Origin: Plecoglossus altivelis
Lineage: Eukaryota; Chordata; Actinopteri; Osmeriformes; Plecoglossidae
Length of the DNA stretch: 64,000 bases
Assembly: GCA_036571765.1 (NCBI GenBank)
Contig: BROE01000013.1
Span: forward strand, 9,378,857-9,442,856
Direction of reading: 5' to 3'
Each line of letters opens with the position of its first letter. Position 1 is the first letter of the stretch. The translations under genes and the position numbers were made by a program. Shown piece after piece: positions 46,246 to 59,669 of the stretch. Under the pieces are notes generated by a model. The model saw only the letters and a list, made by a program, of their open reading frames with translations. It was not told the origin of the DNA and made no database searches.

Positions 46246-47966
46246 CCTGGCACTGCCTTCACTTCTGTTAGTAAAGATAGTTTGTAGATTTGTGTAGCTT
46301 CTCTAACTATTGATCTGTGGCATCAGTTACCTTACTGGCCAGAAGATCTGAGATCCCCTTATTGATCTAAAATCAGCACATGTTCCCCATTTCCTCTGTC
46401 TGTCCCCATGATAATCTGGATGATTGGCTTCATTCATTGCACTTATTGATTGTCATATTGGGGCTTATTGGGCCCCTCTTGGATCACCTCAGGGTAGGCT
46501 GACCATGTGGCCGACCAGGGGAGGTGAGAGAGCGGGAGGCTTTTAGAAGGTTGCTGGGGTTTGAGACTGAGTCATGCTTGAGGGATTGAGCCTCCCTCCG
46601 TGTCCTGTCTGAGGGGCCCGATTATCAACGTGTTGTCTGAAAATCTCCTGTACGGACAATATCTACACTCCTGCCCTCTGACCCCGCCCACCTCTCCCCT
46701 CTAGATACAGTGACCCTGGGCCTACCTTCTCATCAGTGTGGCTGGCAGCACTCCTCCCTCCAGGAAAAATAAACACCGTCTTCTCTGGGGCGGATGAAAG
46801 GCTGCTGCAAGGATGCATGCCATGCTTCACATGGGTGGTGTGTGTGTGTGTATGTGTGTTTGTGTGCAGTATTTATCTATGTGTTTGTTTGTATGTGCGT
46901 GGTGTTTGTGTATACATGTACGGCATAATTGTATGTGTGCATGTAGTGTTTTGCCTGGGTGTATGTTTACATATTCACTGCATGTGTGTGTGCACAGTGC
47001 AGGCACTGTGGCGTTTGAGCGTGTGTCTAGGGGGTTTGAAGTCACTCCATGCTCCATATTTTTCTAGTTAGATTATAAAGGCTGCCTGATGAGATACCAT
47101 TCACTGAGACCACCCCACCACAGGAAGAGGAGGAGAAGGGCTGGGAGGAGGAGGGGAAGAAGTAGAGGACAGAAAGCAAAAGAACAGAGAGGAAGAAGAG
47201 GAGGGGAAAAGTTGTGAAGGAGTACGAGGAGGAAAAAGCGCAAAAGCGAAAAAGAAAGATAAGCTTGTCTCTCAGTCCCCCATCCCTCTGGTTCCCTCTC
47301 CCTCCCTCTGTCTCCTGCTCCTCTCCTCCTCCAGTGTGCACTTCCTCTTACCACATGAAGAGAACCCAAAATGCAGAAAACATGTTGCTGCATCCTCCAT
47401 CCCACCAAGTCAGGCCAACACCAATAATACTACACTCTGAGAGACTGATGAGAGAGAGAGGTACACACACACACGCATATACACATACACACCGTTTTTG
47501 AGAACAGATTGAATGAAAGGTAAACTTTAGAATAGAATGTCGTTTCAGTTGATTACAATAACATAGCGCTCACACAGTACTCTTTCCCCTCCCCTTCCTC
47601 ACTCCTTTCCTCCCTCCCTCAGCCACGCTCCATTCCCCTCTTCATCTATCCCTCCCTCTCATCCCTCGCTCTCAAACTCCTTTATGGTTTGTTTCTGTTT
47701 CTGGGAGTCGTTCAGCTAGACATCCCAGAATGCCTGTGGCCAACCAACTTCCTCCCAGGGCGCCCCTAACTCACTTCTGATTGGTCCTGACGCCTTTCAT
47801 CTCAGCCCAGACCGTATGTGTGTGTACGCATTTATGTGTGCGTGTGTGAGTGCGTGTGTGCGTCTTGCTTCTATTGCCAGTTTGGAGGCTAGCCTGTGTC
47901 TCTCTATAGAATAGAGCACACTCACACAGACCTGGCAGCCATACTGGCACTAACATCACACACATG

Positions 47967-47968
<2 letters not shown>

Positions 47969-48038
<70 letters not shown>

Positions 48039-48052
48039 TCTATCTCTCTCTC
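47969..48052. repeat. (CT)n microsatellite
   Basis: About 32 uninterrupted CT units followed by a degenerate tail. Confidence 0.95.
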
Positions 48053-48971
48053 TTTGTTTTCCTCCTTCTCTTTCTCTTGCTCTCTCTCTCTGTCTTGCCT
48101 TGCCTCCCAACATAGCCTGATATTGGTTGTCACACTTGAGCAACAAGAAGCTTTTCACTTGCAAGCAAGAATATGTTAATCACTTTGACTTCCTGTCACA
48201 TGGGAATACTGTTTCCTGTTTGGAGACTCATCTGTAACATCCAGTTTAGCGTGGAGGACATTCCTTTCCTCTATTCCCCATTATTCTCCTCCCCTCTCCT
48301 CCCCTTTTTTCCCCTTCCTCTTTGCCTCTCGTCTCCATTGCTCTCCTACCTTCCTTCCTTCTCCTCTCCTCTCCCCTCTCCTCCCTTCTCTTCTCCTGCT
48401 CCTCCCCAGTGTGCCCCCTCTCCTCCAGTTGTCATCTAGATCCCCCCTCATACAGATGATCTGCTATGCAGCGGGTAACTATCTGATCATCTGAATGTAC
48501 TTTTTCATGCATGGAGACTCCTCCCAAAGTCTAGTAGTATAGAACAGTGGGCTGGTCTGACATATGTTGGCCATTAATGAGGACCAGGGGTCAGGGTTCA
48601 GAGCCTGGGAGGGTGGAGGGAGTTTGGGGCGTGGCCCAATCCCCTGGACAGACGTGTCGGCTGGGCCTGGACGCCCTGCCAGTCTGATGTCCATCTCCTC
48701 ATCCACTCACTAATAGGATCACAGCCTGAGCTGCTGAAACAGCAGGTGAAGCTCAACACGAGCAGTCTCAGTCCATCTGGCCCGCACGGGCCAGAACCAG
48801 TCCTCCTGGAAACACGCTTCCTGTGGGTGTGTGTGTGTGGCTGCGTATTGATGATATTGTAATCTCTCAGGGATAATCCCTGGTTAAATTTCCACTGTTT
48901 GTTCTTGACTTTCCTGGTTACACATCTAGCTGGATTATCCCTCTGAGCTCCGGCAGCCTAACAGCCCAGGG

Positions 48972-49320
48972 ATGGAGGGGCAGAGGAATGGAGCGATGAG
49001 AGATGGAAGGGCAGAGGGCTGAAGGGATGAGGGATGGAAGGGCAGAGGGATGGCGAGATGAGGGATGGAGAGATGAGAGATGGAAGGGCGGAGGGATGGA
49101 GGGATGGAGAGATGGAAGGACGGAGGGATGGAGGGATGGAGAATTGGAAGGGCGGAGGGATGGAGAGATGGAAGTGCAGAAGGATGGAGAGATGGAAGGG
49201 CAGAGGGATGACGAGATGTAGGGATGGAGAGATGGAGAGATGAGCAATGAAAGGGTTGAGGGATGGAGAGATGAAAGACAGACAAGTGAAGCGTTGGAGG
49301 GATGGAGGGATGGATGATAA
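48972..49320. repeat. GATGGA-type minisatellite
   Basis: About 350 bases of GGGATGGAGAGATGGAAGGGCAGAG-like units of variable length (8-, 16- and 24-base subunits). Open frames on both strands across it are repeat artefacts. Confidence 0.92.
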
Positions 49321-50752
49321 GGTGTAAAAATGGGGCGATGCGAAAGATTCAATGTCAAGATCTGGTCTTTTTATGTTCTATCTCCCGTCTCCCTACAGCC
49401 ATGATGGCCTCCCTTGTATCTCTGGTCTGTCTCTTGTCTTTCTCTGCCCCCCCTCTGGTCTTCCCCGGGTCATTGTTATGAGTTTCTCTGCGCGGGTCTC
49501 TCTCTGCAGGGTAGAATGACCTCTGACTCCAGTCTCATTGTGTCAGAGCTCTGTGTTGTTACTCCCAGAGCTTCTCAGCCACCAAAAACCTCTAACACAT
49601 AGTTTCCCACTAGAAGACAATGAAAGAGATGAAGGACAAGAATCTCTTTCTCTTTCTTTCCATTTCTCTCTCTTTCTCTCTCTGTCTTTTCCTCAGTCCT
49701 TCTCCCCCATCATGTCTGAAGTATGTAGACTTCCTCATCTCAAACGTTTTTTTCGTCAAAAGACTCTAACGAGGATAGAGAGGGAATGAGGATGCAGATC
49801 CAGACTTGGATGAGAGGAGACAAGGAGCAGCATTGGTCTGGGATAATGAGAGAGACAAAGCGAACCACCCAGAAGAAGAGAGCTGTTTGCACAGTCTTTC
49901 ACATGCCAGCCAACATGAACACAACACAACGGTATACTAGTCATTCTGGTATCTCTGTCATGTCTCACTGCTTCGTGGCTGGTATTTCCAGTCATGTCTT
50001 GTATCTAAGTTTTCATCTGGTTCCGGCACAGTTGTATGGCGATCTGTTAAGAGATATTGCTTGTTAAAGGAGCTGTACACCTAAAACACGGAATTGGTCC
50101 GATTTTTCCAGTCATATCTGGTAACTCTGTGCAATTCTGGAGAGCATCTGATATCACCTGACCTTAAGGGAGCATATCAAGGACAATGACAGGAAGAGAA
50201 CAGGAAGAGGTTCTTCTCTGTTTAGCTCCCCTGTGTTAGTTAGCTTTTCAAGGTTTATGCTACCGGTTGTATACATTTGTATGTGTCTGTATGCGGATAA
50301 GAAAGTGTGTAGCTCATCCTTGATAGATTAGATGTTTTTAGGAAGGTTATCTGACGGCTGCCTACAACAACCACACATTACAACGTTCCCAACACTGACA
50401 GTTGTCACATTTGCATTTTTCATTTTTCAGACAATTAAACGAAACAGGCAGACAGACAGACAGATCGACAGATAGATTATAGATTGTTAACCCTAGAACA
50501 ACAATTACATTGAGGCAGACATTATATTAGGCCATTATGGATTTTTTAATTAGTCATATCAGTGCTTGTTAGAGGTCATTAGAGGCAGCAGGAACATGAG
50601 GACACAGGCTGGACATAATCCATATCATTAGATTCCCCCCCCCCATTCACATACACACACACACACGCACGTACACACACTCACACAGACACACACATCC
50701 ATGCATCGAGGCACAGATGCTGGGCACATTGATTATCACACGTCTATCAATT

Positions 50753-50847
50753 AGCCTGCTACCCCCTGTGGATTTAATCAGCATGTTTCAAGGTGATGGA
50801 GAGCACAGTCATACAGACAGTGGATATGTCTGTCTCTGTGTGTGTGT

Positions 50848-50893
<46 letters not shown>
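50753..50893. repeat. Left copy of the gap-flanking duplicate
   Basis: The 105 or so bases from 50753 are identical to those beginning at 51438, the first base after the gap. This copy ends in a (GA)n tract at the gap edge. Confidence 0.95.
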
Positions 50894-51437
50894 NNNNNNN
50901 NNNNNNNNNNNNNNNNNNNNNNNNNNNNNNNNNNNNNNNNNNNNNNNNNNNNNNNNNNNNNNNNNNNNNNNNNNNNNNNNNNNNNNNNNNNNNNNNNNNN
51001 NNNNNNNNNNNNNNNNNNNNNNNNNNNNNNNNNNNNNNNNNNNNNNNNNNNNNNNNNNNNNNNNNNNNNNNNNNNNNNNNNNNNNNNNNNNNNNNNNNNN
51101 NNNNNNNNNNNNNNNNNNNNNNNNNNNNNNNNNNNNNNNNNNNNNNNNNNNNNNNNNNNNNNNNNNNNNNNNNNNNNNNNNNNNNNNNNNNNNNNNNNNN
51201 NNNNNNNNNNNNNNNNNNNNNNNNNNNNNNNNNNNNNNNNNNNNNNNNNNNNNNNNNNNNNNNNNNNNNNNNNNNNNNNNNNNNNNNNNNNNNNNNNNNN
51301 NNNNNNNNNNNNNNNNNNNNNNNNNNNNNNNNNNNNNNNNNNNNNNNNNNNNNNNNNNNNNNNNNNNNNNNNNNNNNNNNNNNNNNNNNNNNNNNNNNNN
51401 NNNNNNNNNNNNNNNNNNNNNNNNNNNNNNNNNNNNN
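50894..51437. other. Assembly gap (544 N)
   Basis: A run of Ns bounded on the left by a GA microsatellite and on the right by a copy of the left flank. Content unknown. Open frames drawn through it are meaningless. Confidence 0.99.
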
Positions 51438-51521
51438 AGCCTGCTACCCCCTGTGGATTTAATCAGCATGTTTCAAGGTGATGGAGAGCACAGTCATACA
51501 GACAGTGGATATGTCTGTCTC

Positions 51522-51574
<53 letters not shown>

Positions 51575-51602
51575 CAGAGAGAGACAGAGAGAGACAGAGT
51601 GA
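51438..51602. repeat. Right copy of the gap-flanking duplicate plus (GA)n
   Basis: It matches 50753 onward base for base through the GTGTGTGTGAGAGAGAGA junction, then continues as a GA/GACA repeat of different length. Confidence 0.95.
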
Positions 51603-52268
51603 GGGAGATTTTGTGTGTGTTTATTTATTTGTCAGAGGTCATTAAGGGTCTCACTTCTGTCGGGGGTATGTCATAGTTATTATTTAGACATAATGTTGTG
51701 ACCTGACATGGATGGGACCTACATGAAGTGACAGGGATCAATGTTGTCCAATCAGATGCAGCTTGTAGCCATCAGTCACATAGAGCAGGATCAGCAGCTA
51801 ATCTGAGACATCAGTATGCAGCGCCACTGCCCAGCCCAGATTATAGACGTCTAACCTGGATTAGACCGCACAGGGTGGAGGGATGAAGGGATGGAGGGAT
51901 GACAGAGAGGGCTAATTCTGGTCCAGGCTGTCAGAACATGGTGAGTTACCAGATGGACTAACAAGGTGTCAGTAAACCTAGTTTGTTCTGGAAAGAGGGG
52001 CGGAGAGAGGGAGATGGAGAGGGATGGAGAGACGCAAGGAGAGACTGAAGGAGATGCAGAGGGAAATGTGGGGGCAAAGATAGATCAAGAGACAGAGGGA
52101 GATAAACTCAGGGTAAACTGGAAAGGATGATGAACTCAGAGATGGAGGGTGAAGGGTGAAAATATGGAGAGAAAGAGGTGTGGAGAAATGGAGGAAGCAG
52201 TTGATAGAAAGAGGGAGGGAAGTAAAGATGAATGACTTCTCCAGACATTTAAGAAGATGAATCGTTAG
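51603..52268. other. Non-coding spacer between the gap and the MITE-like element
   Basis: No gene seen. It includes short GATGGAGG repeats at 51885-51903 and a purine-rich stretch at 51990-52230. Confidence 0.5.
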
Positions 52269-52466
52269 AACAGGGGCCCCCAAACCTGCTCCTGGAGAGC
52301 CACCTGTCTGCTTGGGTTTTGCTTCAGCTTCACTTATGTGACCTGATCCAACACTGGCTACCTGATCCACCAGCTAATTATTAGAATCAGGTGTGCTAGA
52401 TTAGTGTTGGAAGGAAAACCTAAAGGCACGTAGCTCTCCAGGAACAGAGTGAGAGACACCTGCTTT
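52269..52466. mobile_element. MITE-like non-autonomous element with terminal inverted repeats
   Basis: The left end has CTGCTCCTGGAGAGCCAC and the right end, reversed, CTGTTCCTGGAGAGCTAC, an imperfect inverted repeat. The middle contains CAGCTAATTATTAGAATCAG and GTGTGCTAGATTAGTGTTGG. I recognise this as a dispersed repeat common in fish genomes, about 200 bp long, with no coding capacity. I cannot name the superfamily safely (hAT-like is possible) and see no clear target-site duplication. Confidence 0.75.
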
Positions 52467-54799
52467 AGAGCGACTGACTCTAGGCAGCGGTTACGTAACT
52501 CTGCTGTCCATCTGTCCAGAGAGACTAATTACTGCCATTAACAACGAGGCAAGGAGGCAAGGAGGAGGAGGAAAAGGAGGAGGAAGGGGAGGGGGCAGAT
52601 GACCACTGCCGCTGTTACTCATATCAACAAGTGTAATCAACCATGGTTTCACATTGACCTCCAAGGCCCCCCATGCCACCTTATCAATCCACAGGGCAAA
52701 TTGGTTGTGATAGCTCTGTAAGTCTGACCTACTTCTAAGAACAATAGTCCAGGGTGTAGACCCAGACTAGCCTGGGTGGGGAGAGGGGGTGGACATATTG
52801 AAAAGGGGCAAGACATGACTATTGTTCAGCATGTTGCATTGTTTTACATGGATGAGTATGTCATATAGTAAAGTACAGAGACAACAGTATAGTCTCACAA
52901 ACACACACACACATTCAGTATCATATCTGCAGGAAGCAAGCTCTAAACAGAGAGGCTATCTGGGAACAATGAGTCACATTCTGGCACAGAACAGCGCCTG
53001 GGACACACATGGGTCGTGCACGATCTGCCCCGGAATCAATCGCAGCCCAGTTGATAGACTGTGCCGGAAACCCTTCCAGGGAGGAGCCCATTCGGAGAGA
53101 AAGAAAACATGAAAACAGAGAGAGAGACGTGTCTCAGTCCAAATGTATAAACAGACTCAACAAAGCCCATGAACGATAATAAACATGTAATCAGTGCAAA
53201 CAGGACTGGGGAGATAAGGACATTGGAGCAGAGGGAGGCAGAGGGAGGCAGAGGGAGGCAGAGGGATGGGGGGGGGGTTGCAGAAGCTCAGATCAGCAGT
53301 GTTCCACTCCTTTACCCCCTCCTCCGTAGCTATCTTGTGCTCCTCTTCTTCCTCCTCTTCCTCCTCTACTGGCCTTACCCGCGTACCAGTCAACCAATAG
53401 AACGCTCCTTTCCATGATCTACTCAGGTCTCCATAATCGGGGATGGGAATTTGGTTAGATATGGGGAGAGAAAGCAGAGAGGAGAGAAGAGGAGAGGCAC
53501 GGATTCCAGTGAGAGAGAGGAAAAGAGAGTGAGAAAGAGAAAGAAACCAGCAGGTGATCTGGCACATTCCCAGGTCTCTGGTTACAGAGTGGGTGTTGTT
53601 CTGGATTCGTAATAAAGGAGAGAATGTGAGAATCCTCTTCTTTCACAATGGAGTCCATCACAGCTAAACTCATAACACTAGACATGGATCTGGATTCATA
53701 TCAACAAAATTCAATTTATGTCAATAAAAATGCATCAACTTAGATTTGAGTTCAACCAAATCAAATCCTGAAGCAGAAGTTCAAATCAGTATCACTTAAA
53801 AAAAACTGCAAACTAAGAGGAACAGGGAGGGAGGGGTGGAGAGGAAGGAATGGAGGGGGAGGGAGGGAAGTAAAAAAGGACTTGAATCCAGACATTGAGT
53901 GGTGATGAAATTCGGAAGCTCTTGTTCCATCTTTGAGGAGAGAGAGACACAGAAAGAGGGAGAGAGGGCGTGAGAAGGAAGGAGTGCAGGCAAGTGATAG
54001 CTGAGGCCACATCCACTGTCTTCCTGTTACCCCTCCCTCTCCCTCACCTTCTCTCTCCTTCTCTTTCCTTCTCCTCTCTGTCTCTTCCTCCCTCTCTATT
54101 TCATCCTCCTCCTCCACACTCTCCTCTTGCTCTCCTACTCTCTCTCCTTCTCCTTTTTTCTACCCTTCTTCCTCCACATGCCTTCTCAACGTTTTCATGA
54201 ATGAACCGGTGGGGCTCTCCCATTGGCTGGCCTTCTGTCCAATCACAGCATGGGCTGGAGTCCTGTGTCTGCATGTGTGGCATGTGAAGACTGCAGCTTT
54301 AACAAAGGGGCCACCTATCTCCACATGCATACAAAACCTTCCCCATTCTCCCCTGTTTTCCCTGGCCGACCCCTGTCTAACTCGTCTCCCATGTCTCTCT
54401 TTCTTCACCGCCTGTCTGCACCTCTCTCCTTCCTGTCTTCCAGGTTTTCCTGTCAGCTACCTTGACTGGAAGGTGGTGATTCATGGTCTGTAGGATGAGG
54501 AGACCCAGGGCCAGAGGTCAGCATACAGGAGGGGAAGGATTCTGTTTTATTGATGAATTCATAGTTTAGTTCAATTTGACATCAACTGGCTCAATAATCA
54601 ATCACGTAATAGTAAATGAGTTTTGTAACTTTACAACACGATGTCAAAGCGGAAGACCTTTTCCTAAAGATTGTATTGGTTGAGCCAAAGCCAAACTCAG
54701 AGGTTACGTATCACTCAAATATTTTGTGTGTGAGAGAGTTTGTTTTTGAGAGAGGAGTTGAAAGATAGTTAAAGGAAGAGGTGGTAAGGGAGATGGAGT

Positions 54800-54850
54800 C
54801 AGAGAGAGAGAGAGAGAGAGAAAGAGAAAGAGAGAGAGAAAGGGAGGGAG

Positions 54851-54907
<57 letters not shown>
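54800..54907. repeat. (GA)n microsatellite
   Basis: GA repeat with AAAGAG and GGGAGG interruptions, ending in about 20 pure units. Confidence 0.94.
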
Positions 54908-54909
<2 letters not shown>

Positions 54910-55531
54910 TGGAGTTATTATCTTTAACAGAAGACTGTGACACCATGTCTTCAAGCTGATTCCGTTATGGTCCCACCTTGTTTCAGTCGAAATCCATTAT
55001 CAACATGAAGCTTATCAATGTTGGCAGAGGCACACATACACAGACACACCCTGCCTCTCCGATAAGCCACAGATCCTACTTTGCAGTATTATTTCTTCAT
55101 TCACACTCTAAAATAACCATGGTGATCATTCATGTTAAAAGATGACAGATGACATTTCTACAGCTATGGCTATATGCCGTCAGACGTTAAATGGTTGATT
55201 CAAGAGTGATAGCTACATTTGGAATGGCCTCCATTTTGTATGCCCGTGGACACTTGCATAAAAATGAATGATGCCGCTTGGTGTAATCGCATAATAGTAA
55301 CACTATCCGTTGATAAAGTTCAGGTTTATTTGCATGGGCAGGGATTCAAAAACCCAGAGTGTTGAGTGTTGAGGTTATAGTCCTTAGCACCTGCCTTTCT
55401 GGACGTACAACCATAACAGAACCCTGGGTTTCCTGCTTGTCCAGGTATATTCCCATATCTTCCTTGTATACACAAAAAATCTTTTGTACAAAACATTTAC
55501 ATAGCACCTGTCAATATCCTGGTCCAACTCA

Positions 55532-55554
55532 CCCCCCCCCCCCCCCCCCCCCCC
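55532..55554. repeat. Poly(C) run
   Basis: 23 consecutive C residues; exact length is likely unreliable. Confidence 0.9.
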
Positions 55555-57518
55555 TGCCCCTCATACTGAGCTCTTCCTCCCTCATCTAACAAGCCATCAC
55601 TGGCTGCTCTTTCTCCTCCCCCTCACTCCTCACCCTGACTCGCAGGGCACCCAACAAGTACAACAAGTAGGGTGTATTTAGAGAACACCAGGGATGAATT
55701 CCAATGACTGAAAGATAGAGAGAGAAAGAGAGAGAGAAAAAAAGAAAGAAAGAGTGTGAGGCAGGTAGAAACAAGAGTTTAGCTTCTTGAGTTACCCCCC
55801 TCACCCGCCCCCCAACCCCCAGCAAATGAGAAACAGACAAGAGCAAATTCCGCTGTTTTCATCCGTTAACCCTCCACCCTCCATCCCCCATCCCCCTTCC
55901 TTAGATCCCTCCCTCAACCCCAGATCGTCCACCAGCCCCCAGCCTGTCCCCAACAATCCCAGAGGAGAGTTAGAAGGGTCCAGGACCACCCTGGGGGGCC
56001 TAATTCTCTGAGCAGGCATTCTATTGGCTACCTAATGAACGAAAACCATGCCTTCAAGATGTCCCCTATAGGGTAGAACAAACTTTAGGATTAGGGAGGG
56101 AGGGTGATAGGAGACAAGGAAGGAGAGATGGAGGGAGGAACTGTGCAAGAGAACAAGGGTGGAAGGAAAGAAAGAAATAATGAATGGACAGACGGAACAA
56201 AAGGGGGGTTAACAGAGAGGGCCAGGAGAAGGGAGGGAGGGAGTGGGGAAGTCGGGGAAAAGGAGGTGAAAGCACCTGGAGTGCTTGCTAGGTATGCAGG
56301 GTGTTTGCTTATAGAGGGTGTTGCTGCTGGGGGCTTCCCACCAGCCTGGTGCCTGAGGAACAGTAGGATAATAGTCTCAGCAGAGCTGCCTTCCATATAC
56401 AATGGCTCATTACGAGCAGTAGTTAAAAGCTGATGATCGAGTATTGTCCTTGGATGGGTTGTTGTCTTGAACTGAATGACAAAGTCCTGTCTGTAGAGCA
56501 CTGAGCCCTGAGGCCCCCAGTCAGGGTTAATATGCTGGGTGTGTCCTGCCCTCGTCAGTGAGATGTTCGATAATCATAGGTTGAAGCAATCATTGTTCTC
56601 AACGGCAGTCTTCGAGGTGTGACTGGTGTCGTCAGCTAATTTTAGGTATAGTTTGCATGTTTGCTTGAAAGGGTATGTTTAATTAGAATGGAGATAATCA
56701 ACTAAATGGAAAGTTGGGGCTGGAACACACAACTCTGTGTGTGTGTGTGTGGGGGGGGGGCATCGTGAGTCACTAGGGGGTCTAGAGCACAGAGGAAACT
56801 GCATACTTTAGGGTCTCACTGACAAGGGAGCATGCAGAGAGATCCCACACACATCATCTGACTCTCCAGAAGTGATGTGGGGTCAGTCTAGTATTCTTCA
56901 CTTCTCATTGTCATCATGGACAGCAACGAGTGGCTCACAGGCTACTCAATAAAGGACCAACAGAATACAGCAGGAACGGACATTAAGATGGAATAGATAC
57001 ATAAACCGAGTGAGAGGAGTAGCAGTGATATGACTGTAAACAGCCAGGGACACACTCCTTTTGACCCCCAGGCCATGTGACAATGGCTGCTACCAGATGT
57101 TTCCATGACTAGGGTCTGTGTGTTTGACGGTTTCAGACATACTGTTTCCTCTCAATAAGAAGTTTAATTGTAAAAGACCTCCACCAAAGCAAGCTAACAT
57201 GATAGTTTATGGGCAGTTTAGCAAAAGAGGGGGGGACAGGATGAAAGGAGATGTAGAAGGTGGATAGGTGGAAAATGGATGGAGAAAGGAGGGGAAGGGT
57301 ATGGGAGAGGAGGGGAGGGAGGGAGGGAGAGAAGCGCTGAGGAGAAGAGAGAGAGAGCAAGAGAAGCCAAACGGTTTCTTTCTTCGGTCGTCTCAGAGTG
57401 GGTTGTCCTCCTCAGATGTGGCCAAGGGTTTTATTTTGGAAGTTGGGAGGTGGAGGGGGGGTGGAGGGTATGTTGATGGAAGCCCTGGGGGTACGGCTGT
57501 CCCCGCATTCAACCGCTA

Positions 57519-57552
57519 CCCCCCCCCCCCCCCCACCCCCCCACCCCCCCCA
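57519..57552. repeat. Interrupted poly(C) tract
   Basis: C-runs of about 16, 7 and 8 separated by single A residues; the complementary strand fits a G-quadruplex rule. Confidence 0.9.
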
Positions 57553-58112
57553 GGGGCGCCCCTCTCTTGCACAGGGCTGGCTTAGTGGTCTGCTGGGGCG
57601 GGCCAGGCCCAAATCATACACACATGCCTCGGCAGAGTGCTCTGAATGCTGTGACTGTGAAGGAGAAGAGGAGGCAGCCCTGGATGCAATCATGACCACA
57701 CGCCTAGCTGTGTTCGACATCTGCAGATTTCCAACTGTCGTAGACCTGTCTCTGTCCTGTTCTATTTGACTCTATTCACACACACGCCCGCTGAGTAGAT
57801 TAAACAGTTTAGTCAAATCCTTGGCAACCCAGAGTGATCTGCTGAATGGACCCCAGGTCCTCTTCCTCCTTCTCTTCCTCTCCTCACTCGTCCATGCAGG
57901 ACTGAGTAAGCTCACAAACTTAATTCAACCCCCCACGCCTGCCCCACCACCACCACCACCAAAGGGTCAAATCCTATCTTGTGACCCCTACTTCAAATAA
58001 TGGAGGGGGGTCCGAACTGTAGAGTTGCTTTGATGTTCTGTATGAAACAGGAGCATTAACATTCTACATGGTGTATACTACTGTTGATTCTGATGCTGCT
58101 GTTGTTGCTGTT

Positions 58113-58158
58113 CTGGTCCTGGTCCTGGTCCTGGTCCTGGCCCTGGTCCTGGTGCAGG
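58113..58158. repeat. (CTGGTC)n hexanucleotide repeat
   Basis: About seven CTGGTC units with one CTGGCC; in frame it would encode a Val/Leu repeat, which I take as an artefact. Confidence 0.88.
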
Positions 58159-59669
58159 TGCTGCCTCATACTAGGGAGGTGCCTTGTCAGGCCGTAGAGG
58201 GATTCCTACGCATTCTCTCTGTTATTTTTACGTCATGGAATGTTCAGCAAGGGCAGCTTTGAAGATTTTGATCCAATCAAATGATTAGAGGCAGGACTGA
58301 TTAAAGGCAGGGCTTATTAGAGGCAGGGCATAAAACACAGGAGCCCAGCCGCACTGGCCAAATATTAGTTCTGGGGAAGTTTGTTTGTCTCTTCTCCACA
58401 AGTGGAAATGCCCTCCGCCTTAACCTCATCCCCCACTCCACTCCGCCCCCCTCCCTCTCCAACCCCAGATCCCCTCTACTCCCAACATGTTCCAGCTTTA
58501 ACAGGCCTGTCTGTCTAGAGCTCAGGCCCTCCTGTGAGTAACGCCCAGCACCAATGACCTTCACCACCATGAGCTGGCGTGTGGGAGGACGCATGAACAC
58601 GACACTCAAAGGGATGTGCACATTCCTCTAACTCAAGAAGCACACACACACACACACACATACACAAACAAAATGGTACATACACATGCATCTAGGTACA
58701 GACACACATACATTCCCAAACACCCATTGGAGCCCACGCAGATATACATGTTACAACAGCCATGCACACATACATGCTCACACACACACACATGCAGACT
58801 TTGGCTTCTTCATGCCTAAACTACCTAAGTGGAACAGCGTCAATCCTTAGTGACACACAGTAACTTAGCATCTGTGAATCTAAGATCTGCTGACACACAC
58901 GTGTGTGTGATCCACCGTGTCTGTGCTCAGTGTCATCCTGCCCGGTTATGCAGATGCACAGATTATAGATGTTATGTGAATAAGGATGTTTGTCAGACTG
59001 GCTCGTAATGGTGTATTCAGCTCTGCAGTGGTTACTGACCTGTGGATTTCAGAGAAACAGTATCAGTATGACTGTGCAGATGAGTCAGCCCTGAACACTG
59101 TTAATGTTTGGACCAGATACAACAGCTGCTGAGATCAGATTTCTCTCTGTCACACATAAAGCTCCAGAGTTGGACTGTGAGCATGTGCTTGCTTAGTTGT
59201 TTATCTATGCAGTGTGTGTGTACAGGTGTTTGCGTCTGGGTTTGTGTTACAAAGGTTGACTCAACCTGTTAGTGAGGGGGTGTAGGGAGTCCCTTCATGT
59301 GTCTCTATCTCTCCCTCTCTCTCTTGCACCCTCCTTTTCTCTCTCACCCACACACCCTGCTTTCTTTCCAGTGCTCACCTGCCTTCTCTCAACGTACAGG
59401 TATTTGTTTTCTGTACTCTCCTCATTCCATACTACACCCACGCCAATCCCATCAACCAGGCATGTGTGTGTCTGTGTGATTTTCAGGGTGTGTATGTTGA
59501 AAGGGAAGGAAGGTATGTTAAATATAACTCTATTGTCTGTTAGACCTGAGGTCAGACCGGAAGGAAGAGCTACTCTGGACCTATCTGAATGTGTGTGTGT
59601 GTGTGTGTGTGATTTGCTGGGCTAGGTCAGAAGAGCAGCTCCCAGTGTGTTGTGTGAGGATATGCCCTA

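Larger units (their letters stand above)
46246..50640. other. Non-coding region upstream of ccnd1, part 2
   Basis: No supported gene. GT-rich DNA lies at 46835-47020, purine-rich DNA at 47100-47260, long (CT)n at 47969-48052, C/T-rich DNA at 48280-48430 and a GATGGA minisatellite at 48972-49320. A near-perfect 15-bp palindrome CAGGGATAATCCCTG lies at 48868-48882. Confidence 0.5.

Noticed and set aside
50717..51481. Long frames through 50.7-51.5 kb
   Set aside because: They consist mostly of Ns from the assembly gap.
57398..57769. A 123-codon frame with poly-Pro
   Set aside because: It is created by poly(C) tracts; no homologous family recognised.
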